DNA from: SW-9-67-25 sp964471665
GTDB lineage: Archaea; Halobacteriota; Halobacteria; Halobacteriales; Haloarculaceae
Direction: 5' to 3'
Assembly: GCA_964471665.1 (NCBI GenBank)
Contig: CAYYHG010000099.1
Coordinates: forward strand, 1 to 10,917
Length of the DNA stretch: 10,917 nt
The notes under the pieces are model-generated. The model did no database searches, had not been told where the DNA came from, and saw nothing but the letters and a program-made list of their open reading frames with translations. A program made the position numbers and the translations under genes. This document shows, piece by piece, positions 1 to 5,363 of this stretch. Numbering within the stretch: the stretch's first letter is position 1; the number at the start of each line of letters is the position of its first letter.

Positions 1-824
1 TTCTGGTAGATCTCCTCGGCTTCCTCGCGGGCGGCTTCCTCCTTCTGTTCGCGCTCCTGGCGTTCGGCCTCTTCTTCTTTCTTGTCGAGTTCGCGCAGGC
101 GCTTCTGTACGCGGACGAAGTCCTCGTGGTGGCGGTCGGCGGCCTCCTGGGCGTCGACGAACTTCTCGTGCATCTCGTCGGCCTCGTCGCGGATGTCGTC
201 GGCCTCGCGGTAGGCCTCGATCATCTTGTTGTGGTGTTTCTGGGCCTCGTCCGCGAGTTCGGTCACCTGCTGGTGGTGTTTCGAGGCCTCGGCGCGAACC
301 TGCTCGGCCTCCTCTTTGATCTCTTCGAGGTTGTCGGTGTGCTGGAGTTTCTCCTTTTTCTCCTGAAGGTCCTCGCGTTTGTCCTCGATTTTGTCGATGA
401 GTTCCCGCTCCTCTTCGGCGCTCAGGACCTCCGTCTGCTGTTTGAACTCCAGGTCCTCGATTTCCTCCTCGAGTTCCTCGATCGACTTGCCCTCGTCGAG
501 CTTGAGGTCGTCCTTGAGCTGGTCGACCTCGTCGAAGAGTTCGTTCGCCTTCGCGTTGAGGTCGTTGCGTTTCTCCTTGTGCTCCTGGACCTGCTCGTTC
601 AGTTCGTCGCGTTTCTCGCGGTGGGTCTGTGCCTCGTCGACCTTCTCGCGGGTCTTCGCGTTGAGTTCGTCGCGCTTGGAGGCGCGCTCGCTCGCCATCT
701 GGTTCAGCTCGTTCCGTCGGTCCCGGAGTTTGCCGGCGAGTTTGATGAGCTCGCCCTTGGAGTCGTTCTCCAGCGCGTCGTCTGTCAGGTCTACGTTCTT
801 CGATTCGGTTATTGAGCCTGTCAT
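1..824 (-). CDS. Archaeal coiled-coil protein, COG1340-like (3' end beyond window)
   Basis: The minus-strand frame is open from ATG at 824 to the window edge: 274 codons are visible and no stop is reached, so the C-terminus is missing. Almost the whole product is highly charged helix with heptad-like spacing, full of Lys, Glu, Asp, Arg and Gln and poor in Pro, Gly and aromatic residues. The block KRDELN recurs (KRDELNAK, KRDELNEQ, and the variant KRNDLNAK), and the tail is nearly pure Glu/Lys/Arg (KKEEEAERQEREQKEEAA). No signal peptide, membrane segment or catalytic motif is visible. This is the pattern of the archaeal coiled-coil family COG1340, whose role is unknown; a structural or scaffold role is inference. 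GAGGT lies 7 bases before the ATG and could serve as a ribosome binding site, which fits a leadered mRNA. It is divergent from cofE. The reading as a real coding region is firm, the family name moderate. Confidence 0.88.
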   Translation of the reverse strand, partial: MTGSITESKNVDLTDDALENDSKGELIKLAGKLRDRRNELNQMASERASKRDELNAKTREKVDEAQTHREKRDELNEQVQEHKEKRNDLNAKANELFDEVDQLKDDLKLDEGKSIEELEEEIEDLEFKQQTEVLSAEEERELIDKIEDKREDLQEKKEKLQHTDNLEEIKEEAEQVRAEASKHHQQVTELADEAQKHHNKMIEAYREADDIRDEADEMHEKFVDAQEAADRHHEDFVRVQKRLRELDKKEEEAERQEREQKEEAAREEAEEIYQ

Positions 825-982
825 AATCGTACCTCGATGCCATCTCCGTTGTGGCGCTGGGCAGCCCCGTCGCTGAGGAGGTGCTGACACCGATAACAAG
901 GATTTCCTCTCATGCTGGTCGGTCGTCCGATACTGCCGGAACGCCACAACGTTCTGGTAGCGAGACGTTACGTCGATAGGTG

Positions 983-991
983 CTTAAATAT
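983..991 (-). promoter_or_regulatory. TATA-like element, probably for the coiled-coil gene
   Basis: The plus strand reads TTAAATATT, and the minus strand AATATTTAAGC, by far the most AT-rich block in the region. If it drives the minus-strand coiled-coil gene, initiation about 26 bases downstream would leave a leader of roughly 135 bases, in line with the SD-like GAGGT before that start codon. The motif is nearly symmetric, so it could equally fire rightward and make an RNA starting near 1012. The direction is therefore uncertain. Confidence 0.4.
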
Positions 992-1162
992 TCCGGTCCT
1001 CGAGACCCCTGTTTCCGTGTACCACACGGCCTGGAACGGCCGTTCGCGCTCACAGATCGCACCTGTTCTCGACCGTGGCGTCGCCGGCGACACCGGCGTG
1101 CCACGCCTCGGACACACTGGAAGGACGTGTCCAGGCGTCAGACCCTTTCCGGCAGCGGCGCG

Positions 1163-1169
1163 TTTTTTA
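1163..1169 (+). promoter_or_regulatory. TATA-like box of cofE-mer operon
   Basis: TTTTTTA is centred about 25 bases before the ATG at 1191, in otherwise GC-rich DNA. This is the usual spacing for a leaderless haloarchaeal transcript, and it supports choosing 1191 rather than an upstream start. Confidence 0.6.
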
Positions 1170-1190
1170 CCCGTCGCCCGAAACGTGTGT

Positions 1191-1979
1191 ATGGACGTTT
1201 TCGCCGTCGACGGGTTGCCCGAGGTCCGGGCGGGCGACGACCTCGCTGGGCTGATCGCCGATCAGGTCGACCTCCGCGCGGGCGACGTGGTCTGTGTCGC
1301 GAGCACGATCGTCTCGAAGGCCGAGGGCCGCCAGACCGACCTCGCACAGTTCCCCGCGGGGAAGCGCGCAGAGTCGATCGCCCGGCGGGTCTCGGAGCTG
1401 GCTGGCGAACAGAAGGATCCGCGCTTCGCCCAGGCCGTTCTCGAGGAGAGCGACCAGCTCCTGCTCGAGCACCCGATCATGCTCGCTGTCACGCGGTTCG
1501 GCCACGTCACGGTCAACGCGGGCATCGACCGCTCGAACGTGCCCGACGCCGACATGCTCCTGTTGCCAGAGGATCCGAACGCGAGCGCCCGGCGACTCCA
1601 CGACCGACTGGGCGCGCAGGTCGTCGTGACCGACACCTCGGGACGGCCCTTCCGGTACGGCCAGCGCGGCGTCGCACTGGGGTGGGCCGGTGTCCCTGCG
1701 GCGCGGGACTGGCGGGGCGAACGCGACCGCGAGGGCCGGGAGATGCACGCGACCGTCCAGGCGGTCGTCGACGAACTCGCCGCCGCAGCCAACCTCCTGA
1801 CCGGCGAGGGTGCCGGCGGCACGCCCGTCGCGGTGGTCCGCGGCTGGGAGTTCGGCGACCACGCGGGCAGCGACGACCTGTTCCGCGACCCGGCAGACGA
1901 CCTCGTGCGCGCCGCGATACAGGCCTGGGATGGTCCTGGCGGCGGGACCGACACGGAGGGATCGGATGCTGGGGATTGA
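1191..1979 (+). CDS. cofE: Coenzyme F420-0:L-glutamate ligase CofE
   Basis: This 262-residue protein is expected to add gamma-linked glutamates to F420-0 with GTP in the cytoplasm, the last stage of coenzyme F420 synthesis. Family signatures are visible in order: VASTIVSKAEGR (36-47), HPIMLAVTRFGHV (94-106), VNAGIDRSNV (108-117), LLPEDPNASARRL (124-136) and DTSGRPFRYGQRGVALG (148-164). The length fits archaeal CofE of about 250 residues. The ATG at 1191 follows a TATA-like box at leaderless spacing, and the product begins directly with the family's N-terminal strand; the open frame further upstream has no supporting signal. The last residues (about 250-262, Gly/Asp-rich) look non-conserved. 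The gene overlaps the mer-like gene by 14 bases, so the two are probably one operon, joining cofactor maturation to a cofactor-using enzyme. Confidence 0.95.
   Translation: MDVFAVDGLPEVRAGDDLAGLIADQVDLRAGDVVCVASTIVSKAEGRQTDLAQFPAGKRAESIARRVSELAGEQKDPRFAQAVLEESDQLLLEHPIMLAVTRFGHVTVNAGIDRSNVPDADMLLLPEDPNASARRLHDRLGAQVVVTDTSGRPFRYGQRGVALGWAGVPAARDWRGERDREGREMHATVQAVVDELAAAANLLTGEGAGGTPVAVVRGWEFGDHAGSDDLFRDPADDLVRAAIQAWDGPGGGTDTEGSDAGD
1956..1960 (+). promoter_or_regulatory. Ribosome binding site of mer-like gene inside cofE
   Basis: GGAGG (within cGGAGGGatcggATG) lies inside the last codons of cofE, about 5-7 bases before the ATG at 1966. It supports this start over the in-frame upstream ATG at 1810, which would put about 50 non-homologous residues inside cofE. 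Confidence 0.55.
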
Positions 1980-2943
1980 ACTCACACCCGAACACCCGGT
2001 CTCGGACCTGGCCGGCCGCGCAGTCCGGGCCGAGGAGGCCGGCTTCGATACGGTCCTCGCCAGCCACCACTACAACAACCGCGACGAGTTCGTCGCCCTC
2101 GCGGCCATCGCCCGCCGGACGGAGTCGGTCAGGCTGGGCCCGGGAATCACCAATCCATACGAGTCCCACCCGGTCTCGCTGGCCTCGCGGATGGCCACCA
2201 TCGACGAGTTCGCCGGCGGCCGGGGCGTCTTCGGTATCGGCGCCGGCGACCGCTCGACCCTCTCGAATCTCGGGGTCGAACAGGACCGGCCCCTCCGGCG
2301 AGTGCTGGAGACGACGCAGGTGGCCCGCCGGCTGTGGGACGGCGAGCGCGTCGACCACGACGGCACCTTCCAGGCAGAGGAGGCCGGCCTCAACTACGAG
2401 GCGGGGTCGATCCCGGTGTACGTCGGCGCACAGGGGCCGGACATGACACGGATGGCCGCCAAGTACGCCGACGGCGTGCTGTTCAACGGCGCCCACCCCC
2501 GCGACATCGAGTGGGCGGGCGGGCGCGTCGCGGAGGGACTGGCCGACGGGTCCAGGGACAGGGACGCGTTCGACTTCGCGGCCTACGCCAGCGTCTCCGT
2601 CGCCGAAGACGCCGACGCGGCCCGCGAGGCCGCCCGTCCGCCGGTCGCGTTCATCGCGGGGAGCGCACCGGGTCCCGTGCTCGACCGGCACGACATCGAC
2701 CGCGAGCGCGCGGCGGCGGTCGGGGAGGCCATCGCCGCGGGGGAGTTCACCGCGGCCTTCGAGCACGTGACGCCAGCGATGCTGGAGGCGTTCTGTATCG
2801 CTGGAACCCCGGAGACGGTCCGGGAGCGCGTCGAGCGACTCCTCGAGACGGCAGACAGCGTCGTCGCCGCGTCGCCGCTGGGACCCGACCCGGAGGCAGC
2901 TATCCCCCTGGCTGCTCGGGCTCTCCGCCGGGCGTCGGAGTGA
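1966..2943 (+). CDS. mer: F420-dependent 5,10-methylenetetrahydromethanopterin reductase-like protein
   Basis: This 325-residue TIM-barrel protein belongs to the bacterial-luciferase-like (LLM) superfamily. Mer reduces methylene-tetrahydropterin to methyl-tetrahydropterin with reduced F420. Visible marks are the N-terminal strand and helix MLGIELTP...RAEEAGFDTV (1-30), the conserved RLGPGITNPYESHPV (56-70), typical of Mer and its relatives, then GRGVFGIGAGDRSTLSNLG (85-103) and a later strand IPVYVGAQGP. Length matches methanogen Mer (about 320-330). Haloarchaea do not make methane, so the natural substrate may be a folate-type C1 carrier or another F420-linked substrate; this is inference. 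The start is set by GGAGG just upstream and a 14-base overlap with cofE. The 3' end overlaps a small convergent gene by 44 bases. Confidence 0.85.
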   Translation: MLGIELTPEHPVSDLAGRAVRAEEAGFDTVLASHHYNNRDEFVALAAIARRTESVRLGPGITNPYESHPVSLASRMATIDEFAGGRGVFGIGAGDRSTLSNLGVEQDRPLRRVLETTQVARRLWDGERVDHDGTFQAEEAGLNYEAGSIPVYVGAQGPDMTRMAAKYADGVLFNGAHPRDIEWAGGRVAEGLADGSRDRDAFDFAAYASVSVAEDADAAREAARPPVAFIAGSAPGPVLDRHDIDRERAAAVGEAIAAGEFTAAFEHVTPAMLEAFCIAGTPETVRERVERLLETADSVVAASPLGPDPEAAIPLAARALRRASE

Positions 2944-3112
2944 GGACATCCGCGGCGGCGCCGAGGACGAGGTAGCCGACGAACCCGACCGTCGCGCCGA
3001 CGAGGACGGTCCCGACGAGCATCAAGAGCGCAGAGAGCGGGTCGTGGGCCGCCACGTCGGCGAACTCTCCGGGCAACCGGACGACACTCTCGAGTAGCTC
3101 CCGTACGAACAT
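2900..3112 (-). CDS. Small single-pass membrane protein
   Basis: This is a 70-residue product from ATG at 3112. A short amphipathic start (MFVRELLESVVRLPGEF) leads to one hydrophobic segment at about 26-54 (LSALLMLVGTVLVGATVGFV then GYLVLGAAA), followed by a Pro/Gly-rich tail (TPTPGGEPEQPGG). I do not recognise a named family. Small membrane proteins of this type are common beside haloarchaeal metabolic genes. It is read toward mer, overlapping its 3' end by 44 bases, and away from the zinc-ribbon gene. The hydrophobic run in only this frame argues that it is real. No clear TATA box is seen; the best is a weak element near 3131-3140. Confidence 0.7.
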   Translation of the reverse strand: MFVRELLESVVRLPGEFADVAAHDPLSALLMLVGTVLVGATVGFVGYLVLGAAADVLTPTPGGEPEQPGG

Positions 3113-3183
3113 ACCCGTCCGTTCCCCGCCTGGCTACTTGTGTGCTTCCCTCGCAGTCGGTCCCGGTACAGAGCACCGCAGAG

Positions 3184-3190
3184 AATAAGT
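3184..3190 (+). promoter_or_regulatory. TATA-like box of zinc-ribbon gene
   Basis: GAATAAG is centred about 26 bases before the ATG at 3213, which fits a leaderless transcript. Confidence 0.4.
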
Positions 3191-3212
3191 CGTTCGCGCC
3201 GGCGGTGTACGC

Positions 3213-3404
3213 ATGGAAGACGTCTCCCTCGACGAGTTTCTCGACGCCGGCGAGGATCCCGCGACGTCCGGGAACACCGGCCTGGCGGTTGCGACCCTGG
3301 AGTGGGTACCGGAGGGCGCCGGCTGCGAGGCCTGCGGGAACGAGGTCCGGCGGCGCTGGAACGGGGCGGCCGGCCTGGTCTGTGCGGCGTGCAAGGAGTG
3401 GTAA
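3213..3404 (+). CDS. Small zinc-ribbon protein
   Basis: This is a 63-residue protein. After an acidic N-terminal stretch (MEDVSLDEFLDAGEDP) comes a compact zinc ribbon with two CxxC knuckles, C38-x2-C41 (CEAC) and C57-x2-C60 (CAAC), ending at KEW. The sequence between them, GNEVRRRWNGAAGLV, gives the normal ribbon spacing. I recall this type as a haloarchaeal family of unknown function (DUF7573-like, from memory, not checked). A nucleic-acid-binding or protein-contact role is possible, but nothing in the sequence decides it. It has its own TATA-like element and is divergent from the small membrane protein. The next gene begins 34 bases after its stop with another TATA box, so they are probably separate transcripts. 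Confidence 0.82.
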   Translation: MEDVSLDEFLDAGEDPATSGNTGLAVATLEWVPEGAGCEACGNEVRRRWNGAAGLVCAACKEW

Positions 3405-3408
3405 CAGG

Positions 3409-3414
3409 TTTATG
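3409..3414 (+). promoter_or_regulatory. TATA-like box of DUF7504-like gene
   Basis: TTTATG is centred about 27 bases before ATG 3439 and begins 5 bases after the stop of the zinc-ribbon gene. It predicts a leaderless transcript. Confidence 0.5.
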
Positions 3415-3438
3415 CCGGTGGCTCGTTGACCCGAACCG

Positions 3439-4005
3439 ATGACAGCCATCGCGGACGAACTCGAGGGTGCGTCGACGGTGTTGCTGGCCGAACCGGCCGT
3501 CGGTGTAGACCGGGACGTCTGTTCGACGCTGCTGGCCGACCGCGCGGCCTCGAGTGTCCTGTTCGTCTCGTACACCCGCCGGCCCGACGAGTGTGCCGAG
3601 CAACTCGCGGGGACCGGCGCGTCGGTCCAGAACGTGGGCGTCATCACGGTGGGGGACGCCGCGGGGACGACCGACCGCGCGGACGTCGAGAGCGAGTCCG
3701 TCTCGACGCCGAGTGATCTGACCGGTCTGGGGATCGAGATCGGACGATACCTCTCGGAGTTTGCGGCGCCTGTGGTCTGTTTCGACTCGCTGACCTCGAT
3801 GCTCCAGTACGTCGACTTCGAGACCGCCTACGAGTTCCTCCACACCATCCTCGGCCAGATCCACGCGGCTGGGGCACAGGCGCACTTCCACGTCGATCCC
3901 GACGCACACGAGGAGAGCACCGTCGTCGCCATCACGTCACTGTTCGACGCCAGCGTCTCCGTCGGCGGGCAGACGCAGGTGCGGACCCGCGACCTCCTTG
4001 CCTGA
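3439..4005 (+). CDS. DUF7504-like degenerate RecA/KaiC-fold protein
   Basis: This 188-residue protein follows the strand-helix order of a RecA/KaiC core: first strand STVLLAEPAV (12-21), second strand SSVLFVSYTRRPDECAEQL (39-57), VGVITVGD (66-73), a Walker-B-like strand PVVCFDSLTSMLQYVD (111-126), a helix ETAYEFLHTILGQIHAAGAQ (128-147), and the closing strands AHFHVDPDAHEESTVVAITSLFD (148-170). There is no P-loop: the site where GxxxxGK[ST] should be reads AEPAVGVDRDV, so ATP hydrolysis is unlikely. Haloarchaea carry many such DUF7504-type proteins, often near signalling or regulatory genes; their role is not settled. The name is recalled and not verified by search. It stands alone with its own promoter, and a strong palindrome starts at the base after its stop codon. 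Confidence 0.8.
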   Translation: MTAIADELEGASTVLLAEPAVGVDRDVCSTLLADRAASSVLFVSYTRRPDECAEQLAGTGASVQNVGVITVGDAAGTTDRADVESESVSTPSDLTGLGIEIGRYLSEFAAPVVCFDSLTSMLQYVDFETAYEFLHTILGQIHAAGAQAHFHVDPDAHEESTVVAITSLFDASVSVGGQTQVRTRDLLA

Positions 4006-4084
4006 TACTGATTGCTGTACCGACTTCCCGTTTCGACCGCGTCGCGTCCTGCGGTCGATCCGGTACTCCTTACAGCAATCAGTA
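4006..4084. repeat. 79-base nested inverted repeat (possible MITE-like element or structured terminator)
   Basis: The outer arms TACTGATTGCTGTA (4006-4019) and TACAGCAATCAGTA (4071-4084) are perfect 14-base inverted copies. Inside lie inner arms TCGACCGC (4033-4040) and GCGGTCGA (4051-4058) around a 10-base loop. The spacers between outer and inner arms are nearly equal (13 and 12 bases), giving a symmetric cruciform. The outer arms are far more AT-rich than the neighbouring genes. The left arm begins right after the TGA of the DUF7504-like gene. No poly-T tract follows, so a simple terminator is not the obvious reading; a short mobile palindrome is an alternative. No target duplication is evident. 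Confidence 0.8.
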
Positions 4085-4128
4085 CGAATGGGCGTCCGAT
4101 CCCGGCTGGACGTGTCAGTTTGATCCAT

Positions 4129-4147
4129 CGAACGATTTAAGCGTTCG
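4129..4147 (+). promoter_or_regulatory. TATA-like box inside an inverted repeat, promoter of the MinD-linked cluster
   Basis: TTTAA at 4136-4140 lies 27-31 bases before the GTG start at 4167, the spacing of a leaderless transcript. It is flanked symmetrically by CGAACG (4129-4134) and CGTTCG (4142-4147), so a dimeric regulator bound here would cover the TATA element. The promoter assignment is moderately firm; the operator idea is inference. Confidence 0.5.
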
Positions 4148-4166
4148 TTGTGCGCATCACCCCGGC

Positions 4167-4505
4167 GTGTTGCTAGTCATCGCGTACTCCCGAGCGGCGC
4201 GGGGCACGCTCCGGAACGCAGTCAGGGCACACGAGGACTGTGTCGTCCGGCACTTCGGACGGGCGGCACTGCTGGAGGGAACGGAGTTCGGCGCGTTCCA
4301 GGCGCTCCGACTCCGCGAGAAACACGGGACCGAAATCGAGGTGCGGTGGACCGAGCCATTCAACGAGTTCGGCCGGGTCCGGGCGGCGGTCCGCGCGGCC
4401 GCACAGACATACGAGAACCGCGAGGAACCGGCGACGCCGTACGCGAAGTTCGCCGCGGGTCGGGACCTGCCCGACCCGGAGACGTTGCGGGAGCGCAAAC
4501 TGTGA
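4167..4505 (+). CDS. Haloarchaeal conserved protein, first gene of MinD-linked cluster (DUF7855-like)
   Basis: This 112-residue protein starts at GTG 4167, chosen because it sits at leaderless distance from the TATA-like box and opens directly on a hydrophobic strand (VLLVIAYSRAARGTLRNAV). It reads as a small alpha/beta protein, with VVRHFGRAALLEGTEFGAF (about 26-44), EIEVRWTEPF (56-65) and a helix RVRAAVRAAAQTYE (69-82), ending in a charged, probably loose tail with YAKFAAGRDLPDPETLRERKL. No catalytic motif or membrane segment is recognised. I recall it as a recently numbered haloarchaeal family (DUF7855), unverified. Its stop overlaps the GTG start of the next gene as GTGA, which implies translational coupling. 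Function is unknown; a part in the MinD-linked cluster is inferred from position only. Confidence 0.82.
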   Translation: MLLVIAYSRAARGTLRNAVRAHEDCVVRHFGRAALLEGTEFGAFQALRLREKHGTEIEVRWTEPFNEFGRVRAAVRAAAQTYENREEPATPYAKFAAGRDLPDPETLRERKL

Positions 4506-5338
4506 TCTGTCGCGTCGACGGGACCGTCTACCGGGGCCGGACGGCGAGACTGCCCTCCGAGATAGCACCCGGGACGGTCGCCCGCGCGATACGCGAGGGG
4601 TCAGCGACCGGCAGCGACGGGCGGACGGTGTCGGTGACGGCACGGACACCCCATCCCGTCCACGAGCGAGTCGGCTGTCTCCACCCGGGGATGGGCCTGC
4701 GCGTCCGGACAGCACTGGCGGTCGCGGCGCGCGCACGCGGCCTGCGGACGTCCCACGACGCCACGCTCCGGCGGCTCCGGGACCGCCTCGCCGCCTTCGA
4801 GGTCGACGACGTCGCGACTGCCCAGGCCCGGGAACGACTCGCTGGGACACAGACCGAGACAGACCGGCTCCGCGAGCGGGTCGCGACCGTCCGCGGTCGC
4901 CTCCAGGTCCGCGAGGAACAGGGACTGGACACCGAGCCGGCCCGGGCGAAACTGAGAGAGACAGCCCGGGAACTGTCGGAAGTCGAGACCACGGCGGCCG
5001 CAACGCGCCAGACACTCGACCGGGAACGCCGGGAGGCCAGGCGGGCCCGCGACGAACTCGACGACCGCCTGCGCCTCGAAGACAGGGTGGCGAACCTGCA
5101 ACGACGCGCCCGCAGGCGGCTAGTCGAGCGCGTCCGGGAGGCGTACGCCGGGGCCGTCGCCGACGCTCCCGGCGGGCCGGACGCTCCCGACGACCCGTTC
5201 GACGCGGACGCGCTGACAGCGGGGCTGGCCGTCGCTCGCGTGGCGGACTTCGACGCGCCGGTCGTGGTGAGCGCCGACAGATTCGCGGACGCGCGGGCAG
5301 CGAGTCGGTGGCTATGCGCACCCGTCGTCAGGGTTTAA
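4502..5338 (+). CDS. Coiled-coil protein, second gene of MinD-linked cluster (DUF7856-like)
   Basis: This 278-residue protein starts at GTG 4502 in a four-base GTGA overlap with the preceding gene. It has three parts. The N-terminal part is strand-rich, about 1-65 (VICRVDGTVYRGRTARLP, RTVSVTARTPHPVHERVGC). A long Arg/Glu-rich coiled coil spans about 85-215, with a likely break at EQGLDTE (139-145). A short globular C-terminal end runs from about 233 to 278 (DALTAGLAVARVADFDAPVV, then ASRWLCAPVVRV). Arg is unusually abundant in the coil, giving a mixed-charge rod rather than an acidic one. No P-loop or zinc site is seen. I recall it as DUF7856, unverified. The head-rod-tail layout resembles scaffold or SMC-like accessory proteins, but similarity to SMC is not claimed. 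Its stop codon lies inside the TATA element of the next gene. Confidence 0.8.
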   Translation: MICRVDGTVYRGRTARLPSEIAPGTVARAIREGSATGSDGRTVSVTARTPHPVHERVGCLHPGMGLRVRTALAVAARARGLRTSHDATLRRLRDRLAAFEVDDVATAQARERLAGTQTETDRLRERVATVRGRLQVREEQGLDTEPARAKLRETARELSEVETTAAATRQTLDRERREARRARDELDDRLRLEDRVANLQRRARRRLVERVREAYAGAVADAPGGPDAPDDPFDADALTAGLAVARVADFDAPVVVSADRFADARAASRWLCAPVVRV

Positions 5339-5339
5339 A
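5334..5339 (+). promoter_or_regulatory. Internal TATA-like box overlapping a stop codon
   Basis: TTTAAA is centred 27 bases before ATG 5364, and the TAA stop of the coiled-coil gene (5336-5338) lies within it. It predicts that the MinD pair has its own leaderless transcript, besides any read-through from the promoter near 4136. Confidence 0.55.
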
Positions 5340-5363
5340 CCGGAAGCCACGGCCAGACCTCGC

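Larger units (their letters stand above)
825..1190. other. 366-base divergent intergenic region upstream of cofE and the coiled-coil gene
   Basis: I see no convincing gene in this stretch. It holds a TATA-like TTAAATATT at 983-991, which reads as AATATTTAA on the minus strand. It also holds an imperfect hairpin at 1103-1138 (ACGCC..GGACAC / GTGTCC.GGCGT, loop 11), two short perfect palindromes (1034-1045 and 1080-1091), and the T-rich promoter box of cofE at 1163-1169. The open frame continuing upstream of cofE to 912 has no start signal and lacks similarity to the CofE family, so it is treated as non-coding. Confidence 0.6.

Noticed and set aside
126..815. A 229-codon Leu/Val-rich plus-strand frame that looks like a membrane protein
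   Set aside because: It is the reverse complement of the Glu/Lys/Asp-rich coiled-coil gene: antisense of GAG/GAC/AAG codons gives Leu/Val/Leu, which mimics hydrophobic protein.
1034..1045. Perfect palindrome GAACGGCCGTTC, and another, GTCGCCGGCGAC, at 1080-1091
   Set aside because: Short GC palindromes are expected by chance at this composition, and neither is placed at a recognisable promoter element.
912..1190. Extension of cofE to an upstream start at 912
   Set aside because: CofE homology begins at 1191, which sits at leaderless distance from a T-rich promoter box; the upstream residues have no family resemblance.
980..2446. A 488-codon plus-strand open frame overlapping cofE and mer in another frame
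   Set aside because: The product is a run of Arg, Pro and Gly, the typical off-frame translation of GC-rich coding DNA.
1513..2949. A 478-codon minus-strand open frame antisense to cofE and mer
   Set aside because: Low-complexity Arg/Gly-rich product without family features, fully antisense to two confidently identified enzymes.
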